Shown here in pieces: positions 44,442 to 53,182 of a stretch of DNA of 64,000 bases; the stretch's first letter is position 1; every line of letters starts with the position of its first letter. The notes below the pieces were generated by a model, which did no database searches, was not told the origin of the DNA, and was given only the letters and a program-made list of their open reading frames with translations. Source of the DNA: Lachnospiraceae bacterium (GTDB taxonomy: Bacteria; Bacillota_A; Clostridia; Lachnospirales; Lachnospiraceae); the NCBI GenBank assembly GCA_017516285.1, contig JAFXDD010000003.1:62001-126000 (forward strand). Reading direction: 5' to 3'. A program made the translations under genes and the position numbers.

Positions 44442-44475
44442 AAAGATGTTGCAGTATGAGCTGCAACATCTTTTT
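44442..44475 (+). terminator. Terminator after the lipoprotein
   Basis: AAAGATGTTGCAG (44442-44454) and CTGCAACATCTTT (44461-44473) form a perfect 13-base stem with a short loop, followed by TT and more T. Confidence 0.93.
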
Positions 44476-44501
44476 ATACAATATAAAGTTTTGGAGGAGT
44501 T

Positions 44502-45902
44502 ATGCTTTTTTCCAGTATTCCGTTTTTATATTATTTTTTGGCATGTGTCATTATTTTTTATTTTGTGGTGCCTAAGAATTTAAAAAATATGGTTTTATTA
44601 ATAAGCAGCCTGTTTTTTTACGCGTGGGGCGAAGTACGTTATGTAGTATTGATGCTTGTAGTTATCGTGCTGGGCTACATTTTTGGCCTGCTTGTGGATA
44701 AAAGTACTACAGCTAAGTCAAAAAAGTTTTTCCTGATGACTTCGGTTATTTCATTTGTAGGAATTCTGGGATATTTTAAATATGCAGACTTTTTTGTAAC
44801 CAATTTTAATGCAGTAACAGGCCTGAAAGTGCCACTATTAAAGGTGGCGCTGCCTATCGGTATTAGTTTTTATACCTTCCAGGTTATGAGTTATGTGGTG
44901 GATGTGTATCGTGGCGATACGAAAGTTCAATACAATCCGTTCACGCTGGCAACTTATGTGTCTATGTTTCCACAGCTGATTGCAGGGCCCATTGTGCGTT
45001 ATGCAGATGTAGCAGAGCAGTTAGAGCATAGAGTGCATTCAGTGGATAAGGCAGCCCTTGGTATCAGACGTTTTGTGATTGGTTTATCCAAGAAAATTTT
45101 AATTGCCAATGCTTTAGGTGAATTGTGTGAAGTGTTTAAAGCATCCGGTGATAAGTCCGTAGCCTTTTATTGGCTTTATGCAGTTGCTTTTACCTTGCAT
45201 ATTTACTATGATTTTTCCGGTTATAGCGATATGGCTATCGGACTTGGCAAGATTTTCGGCTTTGATTTATTAGAAAATTTTAATTACCCATATATTTCAA
45301 GTAGTATAACGGAATTCTGGCGCAGATGGCATATGTCACTGGGCACATGGTTTAGGGATTATGTGTATATTCCTTTGGGAGGCAACCGTGTTTCCAAGCC
45401 AAGATGGCTGTTTAATATATTTGTAGTATGGTTCTTGACCGGTTTCTGGCATGGAGCAAGCTGGAACTTTATTATATGGGGGTTGTATTTTGCAGTGATT
45501 TTAATGCTGGAGAAGCTGATACTTTTGCCGATTCTTAAAAAGTGTGGTGCGTTTAAGCATATCTATGTCCTGTTTTTGGTCATTATCAGCTTTGTGATTT
45601 TTAATGCGGCTGATATGGCGGAGGCTTTTGCGTATATTGGCGGTATGTTTGGTGCAGGCGGTATTCCGGCTGTTACTACAGAGGCTATATATTATTTACA
45701 GAGCAATATGATCGTGCTGCTGATTGCAATAATCGGTGCTACACCGATTGGTAAGAGTCTGGTAAATAAGCTGGAGCTTTCCCCAAAAGGTGAAGCTATT
45801 GTAGGCGTTTTGGAACCGATTGTGCTGATGTTTTTGATGGTTTTGTGCACCGCGTATCTGGTGGACGGCAGCTTCAACCCATTCTTGTATTTCAGGTTTT
45901 AA
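44502..45902 (+). CDS. MBOAT-family O-acyltransferase (AlgI/PatA-like)
   Basis: A 466-residue polytopic membrane protein of the MBOAT family. The catalytic His is in FLTGFWHGASWNFI, and FWRRWHMSLGTWFRDYVYIPLGG and DFSGYSDMAIGLGKIFGF are the family blocks. Such proteins pass acetyl groups across the membrane to sugars (AlgI for alginate, PatA for peptidoglycan, DltB for teichoic acids). The partner is the DHHW protein just downstream. GGAGGAG precedes the ATG. It is probably an acetylase of a surface glycan; the acceptor is unknown. Confidence 0.93.
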   Translation: MLFSSIPFLYYFLACVIIFYFVVPKNLKNMVLLISSLFFYAWGEVRYVVLMLVVIVLGYIFGLLVDKSTTAKSKKFFLMTSVISFVGILGYFKYADFFVTNFNAVTGLKVPLLKVALPIGISFYTFQVMSYVVDVYRGDTKVQYNPFTLATYVSMFPQLIAGPIVRYADVAEQLEHRVHSVDKAALGIRRFVIGLSKKILIANALGELCEVFKASGDKSVAFYWLYAVAFTLHIYYDFSGYSDMAIGLGKIFGFDLLENFNYPYISSSITEFWRRWHMSLGTWFRDYVYIPLGGNRVSKPRWLFNIFVVWFLTGFWHGASWNFIIWGLYFAVILMLEKLILLPILKKCGAFKHIYVLFLVIISFVIFNAADMAEAFAYIGGMFGAGGIPAVTTEAIYYLQSNMIVLLIAIIGATPIGKSLVNKLELSPKGEAIVGVLEPIVLMFLMVLCTAYLVDGSFNPFLYFRF

Positions 45903-45913
45903 AGGAGGAGAAT

Positions 45914-47089
45914 ATGAAAAAGAGTAAGCTTTATTTAGTGAGTGTAATGACAGTATTCTTCTTTGTGCTTTGCCTGATGTGTTGGTTTAAAGGGGTGGAT
46001 GAATATTCCGACAGTGAAAGGAGAGTACTTGCAGATTTTCCGGATTTGAATGAAACCACTATTTCTTCCGGTAAGTTTATGAAGGAATTTGAGACTTACA
46101 CGTTAGATCAGTTCCCATTTAGAGATACCTTCAGAAGTATTAAGGCTACTGCACAGCTTGGCCTGTTCAGACAAAAGGATAATAATAATATCTATGTGGC
46201 AGACGGGTACGTGTCCAAGCTGGAATATCCAATGAATGAATATATGCTGGACAACGCCGCAAAGAAATTCCGCTATTTGTACGATACCTATATGGCAGAT
46301 AAGGATGTAAATGTATTTTTCTCAATTGTACCAGATAAAAATTATTTTCTGGCAGAGGCAAATGGTTATCTGTCTATGGATTATGAGGTGTTCTTTGATA
46401 CCATGCAGGAAAAAACCGGTGATTTTATGGAGTATATTGATATTACTGATTTGTTGACTATTGAGCACTATTATAGGACGGATACTCATTGGAGACAGGA
46501 GCGTCTGATTGCTACAGACGCTATAGTAAATCGCTTGCCAGGAGCGGAGGAAAAGGCATGCAATATGATGGGCACTTCCGACGGAGTGGCAAACAGAATA
46601 GCGGAGACTATGGGCAATAAGCTAACCTGGAAATATGAAGCAGTAACTGCAGATCAGCCTTTCTATGGCGTATACGTGGGACAGTCCGCACTGCCGTTAA
46701 ATCCGGATACCTTGACGTATTTGAACAATGATAAGCTTGAGGCCTGCAAGGTAACCAGCTATGATACAGGCATGCCCAAGGAAAAAGCAGTTTATATGGT
46801 GGATGAGTTGGATGGAAAGGACCCATATGAGATGTTTTTGGCAGGCTCCGATGCTTTGCTTGTTATAGACAATCCAAATGCTACAACAGACAAGGAATTA
46901 ATTGTATTCCGTGATTCTTTTGGAAGCAGCTTATTACCGCTTTTGATTGAAAGCTATAGTAAAGTGACAGTGGTGGATATTAGATATATTAGCAGTGGAA
47001 TGCTTGGGAATTTTATAGAGTTTGATGACCAGGATGTATTATTTCTGTATAGTACACTGGTGCTGAACAGCAGTACGTCGTTTAAGTAA
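45914..47089 (+). CDS. DHHW-type protein, partner of the MBOAT acyltransferase
   Basis: A 391-residue protein with an N-terminal TM anchor (LYLVSVMTVFFFVLCLMCW) and the rest outside. It matches the AlgJ/AlgX-like DHHW family: YYRTDTHWRQE carries the DxHW motif and FRDSFGSSLLPLL the conserved nucleophile block of SGNH-type acetyltransferases. It follows the MBOAT gene by 11 bases and the pair is the usual two-component O-acetylation system. The ATG at 45914 follows AAAGGAGG; the upstream in-frame extension lies inside the MBOAT gene. Confidence 0.9.
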   Translation: MKKSKLYLVSVMTVFFFVLCLMCWFKGVDEYSDSERRVLADFPDLNETTISSGKFMKEFETYTLDQFPFRDTFRSIKATAQLGLFRQKDNNNIYVADGYVSKLEYPMNEYMLDNAAKKFRYLYDTYMADKDVNVFFSIVPDKNYFLAEANGYLSMDYEVFFDTMQEKTGDFMEYIDITDLLTIEHYYRTDTHWRQERLIATDAIVNRLPGAEEKACNMMGTSDGVANRIAETMGNKLTWKYEAVTADQPFYGVYVGQSALPLNPDTLTYLNNDKLEACKVTSYDTGMPKEKAVYMVDELDGKDPYEMFLAGSDALLVIDNPNATTDKELIVFRDSFGSSLLPLLIESYSKVTVVDIRYISSGMLGNFIEFDDQDVLFLYSTLVLNSSTSFK

Positions 47090-47146
47090 AAAACTACATC
47101 TGGTTTCAACTATTTTTAAAGTAAAAAATTGGGAAGATTAGCGTTT

Positions 47147-47893
47147 ATGACCGGAAACAAACGAATATATTGGATTGATAATGCAAGGGCTGCGGCCATG
47201 ATCAGTATGGTGATTTATCATGCTATGTGGGATTTGGTTTTTTTATATGGTGTAAGGGTGCCATGGTTTCATAGTGCTGCGGCATTTTATTGGCAACAGA
47301 GTATATGCTGGACTTTTATTTTTCTGGCAGGCTTTTGTACTTGCTTTACAAGAAGTGTTTTAAGACAAGGGCTGATTGTAAGCTTCTGGGGGTTAGTGGT
47401 TACTCTGGTGACACTTGTGGTGACGCCCCAGAGTCGTATCATATTTGGTGTACTGACGCTGATTGGCAGCTGTTGTCTATTGATGGTGTTGCTAAAGCCG
47501 TTTCTTTGGAAGGTATCGCCTAAGGTGGGTTTTGTGGTGGCTTTGTTTTGTTTTGCCTTGACTTACAGGATGGCAGATGGATACTTGGGGATTTTTGGCT
47601 TGGAGCTTATAAAACTGCCAAGCGTACTATACAGTAATTTATTTACCACCTATCTGGGGTTTCCTTATGCAGGCTTTTATTCGTCAGATTATTTTGCAAT
47701 ATTTCCTTGGGGATTTTTATTCTTAGGAGGTGTATTTGGGGGCAGACTTTGGGTCAAGTACAGGCCCTGGGTGTTGGAAAGGTGTAATAAACGGGTGCCG
47801 GTGCTGTCCTGGCTTGGCAGGTATTCCTTGGTGGTGTATGTGCTGCATCAGCCGTTGATTTACGGGGGATTAAGCATGATATTCTATGACTAA
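47147..47893 (+). CDS. Heparan-alpha-glucosaminide N-acetyltransferase-like membrane protein (DUF1624)
   Basis: A 248-residue integral membrane protein with about seven TM segments. The N-terminal IDNARAAAMISMVIYHAMWD has the His of the DUF1624/HGSNAT-like acyltransferases; FIFLAGF and LVVYVLHQPLIYG are the further signatures. It probably transfers acyl groups at the membrane. It may belong with the MBOAT/DHHW pair. The ATG at 47147 is chosen over the TTG at 47129, ten bases after GGGAAG. Confidence 0.83.
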   Translation: MTGNKRIYWIDNARAAAMISMVIYHAMWDLVFLYGVRVPWFHSAAAFYWQQSICWTFIFLAGFCTCFTRSVLRQGLIVSFWGLVVTLVTLVVTPQSRIIFGVLTLIGSCCLLMVLLKPFLWKVSPKVGFVVALFCFALTYRMADGYLGIFGLELIKLPSVLYSNLFTTYLGFPYAGFYSSDYFAIFPWGFLFLGGVFGGRLWVKYRPWVLERCNKRVPVLSWLGRYSLVVYVLHQPLIYGGLSMIFYD

Positions 47894-47933
47894 GCTGTAC
47901 GTTATAAATTAAATATTTAAAACGGTATATAAA

Positions 47934-47975
47934 AAGCTCTACCACGGGATACAACCCCACAGTAGAGCTTACTTT
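47934..47975. terminator. Bidirectional terminator
   Basis: AAGCTCTAC (47934-47942) and GTAGAGCTT (47962-47970); the minus side ends in TTTATAT and the plus side in ACTTTAATTT. It separates the acyltransferase gene and the convergent CorC-like gene. Confidence 0.78.
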
Positions 47976-47991
47976 AATTTAAACGATAAAT

Positions 47992-49287
47992 CTATTCCTC
48001 GTCCTTATCCCCATCCGCGTCAGTATCTTCCGGTTCATCCGGGAGCTTAATCAGCACGCGGGTAACACGGTTCTGGTCTGTTTCGGAAACACGAAGCAGG
48101 GTATTATCCTCAAGGATAACGCTTTCACCAATCTCAGGAAGCCTGTCAAGATGTTCAATCATAAGACCGGCGATGGAATCGTAGTCTTCACTGTCAAGTT
48201 CTGTTTCCAATACATCATTGATATCGGCCAGCTTCATACTGCCTTCTACCAGATACTGGTTTTCGGCTATCTTTACGATGTTTTCTTTTTCGTCATCATC
48301 ATATTCGTCTCGAATGTCACCAACGATTTCTTCTAACAGGTCCTCCATGGTAATCATACCAACGCAGGCACCGTATTCGTTCAAAACGAAGGTAACATTG
48401 TAAGCTTTCTCACGCATTTCCAACATCAGGTCTGAAGAATTCTTGAATTCAAAGGTGTAGTGCGCCTTACGCATAATAGAAGATACCTTGAAATTCTCCT
48501 TGTCCTCAATAAAGAGGAAATCCTTGATGTTTACCAGACCAATCATGTTGTCCTGATCATCCTCGTAGACCGGGATACGGGTGTACATATAGTCCTTAAA
48601 CAGCTGTGCAAGCTCTTCGTAGGTAGCATCCTTATCTACGGTAATCATATTGATACGAGGGATCATAATGTCCTTGGCTACAGCATCAGAAAAATCAAAC
48701 ACATTGTAAATCATTTCACGCTCTTCGGTCTCAATAATACCATCCTCATGACTAACGTCAACGTAGGTTTTGAGCTCGCTTTCGGTCATGGCATCCAGCT
48801 TGGCATTCGGGTCAATGTGAAGCACCCACATGAAAAAGCCGGAAAGCTTGTTTACAAAGAAAATAACCGGGGTTAACAGCCACATAAGCTTGTCAATGAT
48901 AAAAGCATAATTCAGTGCAATACCCTCAGAATAGGTCTTGGCCAGAGTCTTTGGTATGATTTCACCACACATCAGCACAAGCAGGGTCAGAATACCGGTA
49001 CCCACAGCCACATAAGCATTGCCCCAGACATCCATCACAAAAGTGGTAGTCAGGGAAGATGCACCCAGGTTTACAATGTTGTTACCAATTAATATGGTAC
49101 TAATCATTTTGCTGTAGTTGTCTAAAATCTTGTCAACTAATGCAGCCCTCTTATGGCCATCCTCAATCATGGCACGCAGGCGCACCCTGTTGACAGAAGA
49201 AAAGGCTGTCTCTGCACTAGAGAAGAAAGCAGAAAGCAAAATTAAAACAATAATAGTTACGATTTGGACGACACTCGACGATTCCAA
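47992..49287 (-). CDS. HlyC/CorC-family membrane protein (CNNM plus CBS pair)
   Basis: A 431-residue protein. An N-terminal CNNM domain with about four TM segments (IVTIIVLILLSAFFSSAETAFSSVNRVRL) is followed by two CBS domains (DIMIPRINMITVDKD, SSIMRKAHYTFEFK) and a C-terminal CorC/HlyC domain (YLVEGSMKLADINDVLE). Members are linked to Mg2+ or Co2+ transport. The start is a TTG at 49287 with AAGGAG 11 bases upstream on the minus strand. An inverted repeat lies just upstream (49327-49353). Confidence 0.92.
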   Translation of the reverse strand: MESSSVVQIVTIIVLILLSAFFSSAETAFSSVNRVRLRAMIEDGHKRAALVDKILDNYSKMISTILIGNNIVNLGASSLTTTFVMDVWGNAYVAVGTGILTLLVLMCGEIIPKTLAKTYSEGIALNYAFIIDKLMWLLTPVIFFVNKLSGFFMWVLHIDPNAKLDAMTESELKTYVDVSHEDGIIETEEREMIYNVFDFSDAVAKDIMIPRINMITVDKDATYEELAQLFKDYMYTRIPVYEDDQDNMIGLVNIKDFLFIEDKENFKVSSIMRKAHYTFEFKNSSDLMLEMREKAYNVTFVLNEYGACVGMITMEDLLEEIVGDIRDEYDDDEKENIVKIAENQYLVEGSMKLADINDVLETELDSEDYDSIAGLMIEHLDRLPEIGESVILEDNTLLRVSETDQNRVTRVLIKLPDEPEDTDADGDKDEE

Positions 49288-49326
49288 AAAAAATCACACT
49301 CCTTTATTATGTAATATTGTATTTTA

Positions 49327-49353
49327 GTATCTGTTCAGTACCTAAACAGATAC
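49327..49353. repeat. Inverted repeat upstream of the CorC-like gene
   Basis: GTATCTGTT (49327-49335) and AACAGATAC (49345-49353) are perfect arms with a nine-base loop, between the end of the XRE gene and the start of the CorC-like gene, both on minus. It lacks a clear U-tract, so it may be an operator or a weak terminator. Confidence 0.5.
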
Positions 49354-49452
49354 GTATTTTACCTTGTAGTATACGATTTTTAGCGTGGGATGTCAAGGTG
49401 GTGAGGGATAAAATACAATAAAAAGTCTAGAAAAGATTTGCTGATGTGAGTA

Positions 49453-49791
49453 CTAGATAGGTTCTTTGGCAAATCCTTTTACATAGCTCAGTAATAGCTG
49501 CTGCTCGTTTTTATCTAAGGAACGATACAAAGTCAGTAATGCTAATTCCTCTTTAGATAAAATTTGACTTTTGTCACTCTGTAGAAACTGTGTTGAAAAG
49601 AATTCCCCCATAGAAATGTTTAGCCCATCGCAAATTTTCTCAAGTGTAGAAATGGTGGGCTGATTGTTTTTCTGGAATAGCGAATTTAGAGATGAGTAAG
49701 GAATTCCGGATTCCTTGGCAAGCCGATACATACTCCATTGCCGCTGCTCCAGCAGCAAGTTGATTTTTACTAATACTTTATTGAGCTCCAT
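49453..49791 (-). CDS. XRE-family transcriptional regulator
   Basis: A 112-residue XRE/Cro-type regulator. The HTH is WSMYRLAKESGIPYSSLNSLFQK, with TISTLEKICDGLNISMGEFF completing the five-helix fold; the rest is a short helical tail. It sits divergently from the Tad operon with repeated and palindromic elements in between, so it is the best candidate for their regulator and for autoregulation (inference). AAAGGAGG precedes the ATG. Confidence 0.88.
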   Translation of the reverse strand: MELNKVLVKINLLLEQRQWSMYRLAKESGIPYSSLNSLFQKNNQPTISTLEKICDGLNISMGEFFSTQFLQSDKSQILSKEELALLTLYRSLDKNEQQLLLSYVKGFAKEPI

Positions 49792-49830
49792 GACGACGCC
49801 TCCTTTACTAAATAATATTGTATCCTTACT

Positions 49831-49887
49831 ATGACGTTTTTATTAGATGAAATATGACGTAATATAACGCATACGAAAAAACGTCAT
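49831..49887. promoter_or_regulatory. Three ATGACGT-type elements between XRE and tad
   Basis: ATGACGT occurs at 49831-49837 and 49854-49860 and its reverse complement ACGTCAT at 49881-49887. The outer two are extended (ATGACGTTTTT and AAAAACGTCAT), making an inverted pair around the middle one. They are spaced about 23 and 27 bases apart. It is the likely operator region for the XRE protein. Confidence 0.55.
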
Positions 49888-49934
49888 AAAACGATAAAAA
49901 GTTATTGACATATCACGCATAAGCGTTATATATT
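49863..49934 (+). promoter_or_regulatory. tad promoter with palindromic spacer
   Basis: TTGACA (49905-49910) and TATATT (49929-49934) with 18 bases between. The spacer is a 20-base imperfect palindrome, TAT-n-ACGC-n-TA-n-GCGT-n-ATA (49911-49930). Its left half, TATCACGCATA (49911-49921), is repeated as TATAACGCATA (49863-49873), 48 bases upstream. A protein bound at the spacer would block the promoter. Confidence 0.65.
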
Positions 49935-49977
49935 ATAAGATGTAAAAGCATTATATATTGAGGGGTAGGTACAGAAG

Positions 49978-51042
49978 ATGAAAATCAAATTGGCTATTTT
50001 AGATAGAGATACAAGCTATTTAAACAGGATTGTGTCTGCTTTTAGTGCCAGATATGCAGATAAGTTTGAAATATATTCTTTTACGGATGAAGCCGTGGCA
50101 ATGGATACACTGAATCAAGCTAAGATTGACGTGTTAGTTGCAAGTGATTTATTTGATATCGACGTTACAAAGCTGCCAAGACGATGCAGCTTTGCATATT
50201 TTGTGGAATCGGCAGATGTAGAGAGCGTGAATGGACAACGTGCTATTTGCAAATTTCAGAAGGCAGATTTGATTTATAGGCAAATTCTCTCTGCTTTTTC
50301 AGAAAATGCAGGCAGTATCTCAGGTCTTAAATTTGATGGAGAAAGCTCTAAGATTATTGCATTTTGTTCTGTGAGCGGCGGTGTAGGTGGATCCTCCATG
50401 GCTGCGGCTTGTGCTGTGCATTTTGCTGCCAAGGGACACAAAACCTTGTACCTCAATTTGGAAAAGTTTGGTGCTACAGATGTGTTCTTTCATGGAGAAG
50501 GCCAGTTTGACATGAGCGATATTATATATGCTTTAAAGAGTAAAAAGGCTAATCTGGCCATGAAGCTGGAGAGCTGTGCGAAGCAGGATAAGACAGGTGT
50601 GCATTTCTATTCACAGACCAAGATAGCATTGGATATGTTGGAGCTTGGTACAGAGGACATTTTGCGCCTGATTTCCGAGATTAAAATATCCGGTATTTAT
50701 GATTATATTATTTTGGATTTGGATTTTGGAATTGATAAAAATACCCTTGAAATATTAAAACAAACACATGCTATTGTATGGGTAGGTGATGGAGAGGAAA
50801 TTTCCAATGCCAAGATTTTCAGGGCATTCACAGCACTGACTACTATGGAGCAGAATGCAGATGTGCCGGTGAACAGCAGAATTAAGCTGATTTACAATAA
50901 GTTCAGTAATAAGACGGGCAAGAGTGTGGACGAAATTGGTTTAAAGAGTATTGGCGGGGCACCGAGATATGAGCATGCCAGCACGGCGGATGTGATTAGG
51001 CAGCTTTCTTCACTGGATGCATTTGACAAGATTATTTCTTAA
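49978..51042 (+). CDS. tadZ: TadZ/CpaE-like pilus localisation ATPase
   Basis: A 354-residue protein with an N-terminal receiver-like domain (IKLAILDRDTSYLNRIVSAF) and a C-terminal ParA/MinD-like domain. The P-loop is CSVSGGVGGSSMA (about 129-141): the deviant Walker A Lys residues of ParA are absent, as in many TadZ. YDYIILDLDFGIDKN is Walker B-like. TadZ proteins place the Tad secretion ATPase at the cell pole. It is the first gene of the operon. Confidence 0.88.
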   Translation: MKIKLAILDRDTSYLNRIVSAFSARYADKFEIYSFTDEAVAMDTLNQAKIDVLVASDLFDIDVTKLPRRCSFAYFVESADVESVNGQRAICKFQKADLIYRQILSAFSENAGSISGLKFDGESSKIIAFCSVSGGVGGSSMAAACAVHFAAKGHKTLYLNLEKFGATDVFFHGEGQFDMSDIIYALKSKKANLAMKLESCAKQDKTGVHFYSQTKIALDMLELGTEDILRLISEIKISGIYDYIILDLDFGIDKNTLEILKQTHAIVWVGDGEEISNAKIFRAFTALTTMEQNADVPVNSRIKLIYNKFSNKTGKSVDEIGLKSIGGAPRYEHASTADVIRQLSSLDAFDKIIS

Positions 51043-51057
51043 GAGGCGGTTTTAGGC

Positions 51058-52296
51058 ATGGACTTTAATGAAGAACAGCTCTTTGTCGGAGAGCTGAAAA
51101 GATACGTAACAGAAAATTTACCTCTGAGCAAGATGGAGGATGCGGAGCTTGAAGAGCGCATTGAGGAAATTGTTATCCAAAAGATAGGCAACAGATATTG
51201 CTCTATTGACCAAAGAGTTTCCATTGTACAGCAGGTGTACAGCTCTATCAGAGGCTTTGGTCTTCTGGACTCTATTATCAATGACGATACCATTACGGAG
51301 GTCATGATAAATGGACCGGAAAACGTCTTTATTGAGCAAAACGGACGTTTATTCAAGTTGGACAAGCAGTTTGAAAGCCAGAGGAGATTGGAGGACATTA
51401 TACAGAGAATCGTAGGGTTGGCCGGGCGAGAAGTAAACCAGGCGAATCCTATTTGTGATACCCGTCTGCCGGATGGAAGCCGTGTAAACGTAGTACTGCC
51501 GCCGATTGCGTTGTGTGGTCCTACGATTACTATTCGTAAGTTTTCCAAGACACCGATGACTATTGAAAAGTTAATTAAGTACGGTTCCATTACGCAAGAA
51601 ATTGCAGATAAGCTGGAGCTTTTGGTTAAAGCGAAATACAACATTTTTATTTGCGGAGGTACCGGTTCCGGTAAGACCACCTTCCTCAATGCGTTGTCCA
51701 ATTATATACCAAAGGACGAACGTGTTATTACCATTGAGGACTCTGCGGAACTTCAGATTACCGGTGTAGAGAACCTGGTAAGCCTGGAAACCAGAAATGC
51801 CAATGCTTCCGGTGCCGGTCAGATTACCATTCGTGATTTGATAAAATCTTCTCTGCGTATGAGACCGGAGCGAATTGTAGTTGGTGAGGTACGTGGTGGT
51901 GAGGCATTGGACATGCTTCAGGCCATGAATACCGGACATGACGGTTCCCTTTCCACCGGCCATGCTAACTCTACTCAGGATATGCTCAGCCGTCTGGAAA
52001 CCATGGTGCTGCAGGGTGCCGCAGGTCTGCCACTGGAGGCCATCAGACAGCAGATAGCCTCTGCCGTGGATATTATTATTCACCTGTCCAGATTGCGTGA
52101 CAAATCACGAAAGACCATGGAGATTTGTGAAGTGGTCGGATACGAGAACGGCCAGATTGTGCTGAATCCGCTGTACGTGTTTGAAGAGGACGAGAACAGT
52201 ACACTGGAGAAGGTGTCAGGAAGTCTGAAGAGAACCGAGAATAAGATGGTGAATGATTTTAAGTTGAAACTGGCCGGGGAAAGGACGGAGATATAG
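51058..52296 (+). CDS. tadA: Tad pilus secretion ATPase TadA/CpaF
   Basis: A 412-residue hexameric type II/IV secretion ATPase. Walker A is ICGGTGSGKTTFLN (about 198-211); the Asp box VITIEDSAEL, Walker B RIVVGEVRGGEALDML and the His box TGHDGSLSTGHANS follow. It powers assembly and maybe retraction of the Tad pilus. It follows tadZ by 15 bases. Confidence 0.95.
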   Translation: MDFNEEQLFVGELKRYVTENLPLSKMEDAELEERIEEIVIQKIGNRYCSIDQRVSIVQQVYSSIRGFGLLDSIINDDTITEVMINGPENVFIEQNGRLFKLDKQFESQRRLEDIIQRIVGLAGREVNQANPICDTRLPDGSRVNVVLPPIALCGPTITIRKFSKTPMTIEKLIKYGSITQEIADKLELLVKAKYNIFICGGTGSGKTTFLNALSNYIPKDERVITIEDSAELQITGVENLVSLETRNANASGAGQITIRDLIKSSLRMRPERIVVGEVRGGEALDMLQAMNTGHDGSLSTGHANSTQDMLSRLETMVLQGAAGLPLEAIRQQIASAVDIIIHLSRLRDKSRKTMEICEVVGYENGQIVLNPLYVFEEDENSTLEKVSGSLKRTENKMVNDFKLKLAGERTEI

Positions 52297-52309
52297 GGAG
52301 AATGTAGTT

Positions 52310-53170
52310 ATGGGACTGGGTAAGAAAGAAAAAAAGACTATTGAGCCACAGTATTATGTGTCAGCAACCAATATGCCGACGTATAATTATAAGGTTTATC
52401 ATATGGGGATAGTTGAGAAGGTATTGTACTTTATTCTTGCATTTGCGGTAGGTGCCGCTGTCGGCTATTTGTTCTATGGTGGTATTGGCACAGATGAATT
52501 TGGAGATCCAACTACAAAAACTTGGATTCTGAATATAACCATTTCAAGCATTGTTGGAATTATTGCGGGAATTATATTTGTTCCGATACGTATTACACAA
52601 ATATGTGATAGTCGCCGTAATAAGCTTAAGACTCAATTCAGGGACATGTTAGAAGCTTTTAATACTTCATTAGGAGCCGGTAAAAATGTTGTAGATTCTT
52701 TCCACAGTGTTTATGATGACATGAAGGTACAGTATGACGAGGATGCATTTATTATTAAAGAATTGGAAGTCATTTTATCAGGAATGGCTAATAACATAGA
52801 CATTGAAGATTTGCTTTATGATTTCGGTGAAAGAAGTGGTATAGATGATATTGCAAGCTTTGCTAATGTGTTTAAGATTTGTTACAGAAAGGGTGGTAAT
52901 ATCAAGGAAACCATTCGGAGTACGCATCAGATTTTAACTGAAAAAATGGAGATAATTGAGGATATTGAAACTATTCTAACCGCAAATAAAACCGAACAGA
53001 ATATCATGATTATTATGCCGGTTATTATGATAGCGCTGATTAAATTCTCAAGTCCGGATTTTGCAACAAATTTTACAACCCCTGCAGGTATTTTATCAAC
53101 GACAGTTGCTGTTGCCATGTTTGTAGCAGCGTATTACATAGGTAAGAAGGTATTAAATATCAAGATTTAG
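52310..53170 (+). CDS. tadB: Tad inner-membrane platform protein TadB
   Basis: A 286-residue protein with N-terminal TM helices (about 40-62 and 75-95), a cytoplasmic T2SF domain (LEAFNTSLGAGKNVVDSFHSVYDDMK, FGERSGIDDIASFANVFKICYRKGGNIKETIRST) and C-terminal TM helices. Its place after tadA fits TadB. It forms the platform with TadC. Confidence 0.88.
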   Translation: MGLGKKEKKTIEPQYYVSATNMPTYNYKVYHMGIVEKVLYFILAFAVGAAVGYLFYGGIGTDEFGDPTTKTWILNITISSIVGIIAGIIFVPIRITQICDSRRNKLKTQFRDMLEAFNTSLGAGKNVVDSFHSVYDDMKVQYDEDAFIIKELEVILSGMANNIDIEDLLYDFGERSGIDDIASFANVFKICYRKGGNIKETIRSTHQILTEKMEIIEDIETILTANKTEQNIMIIMPVIMIALIKFSSPDFATNFTTPAGILSTTVAVAMFVAAYYIGKKVLNIKI

Positions 53171-53182
53171 GAGGTGAGTAAA

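Noticed and set aside
51039..51701. Minus-strand open frame of 220 codons
   Set aside because: It is antisense to tadA; Ser/Leu-rich shadow with no start site.
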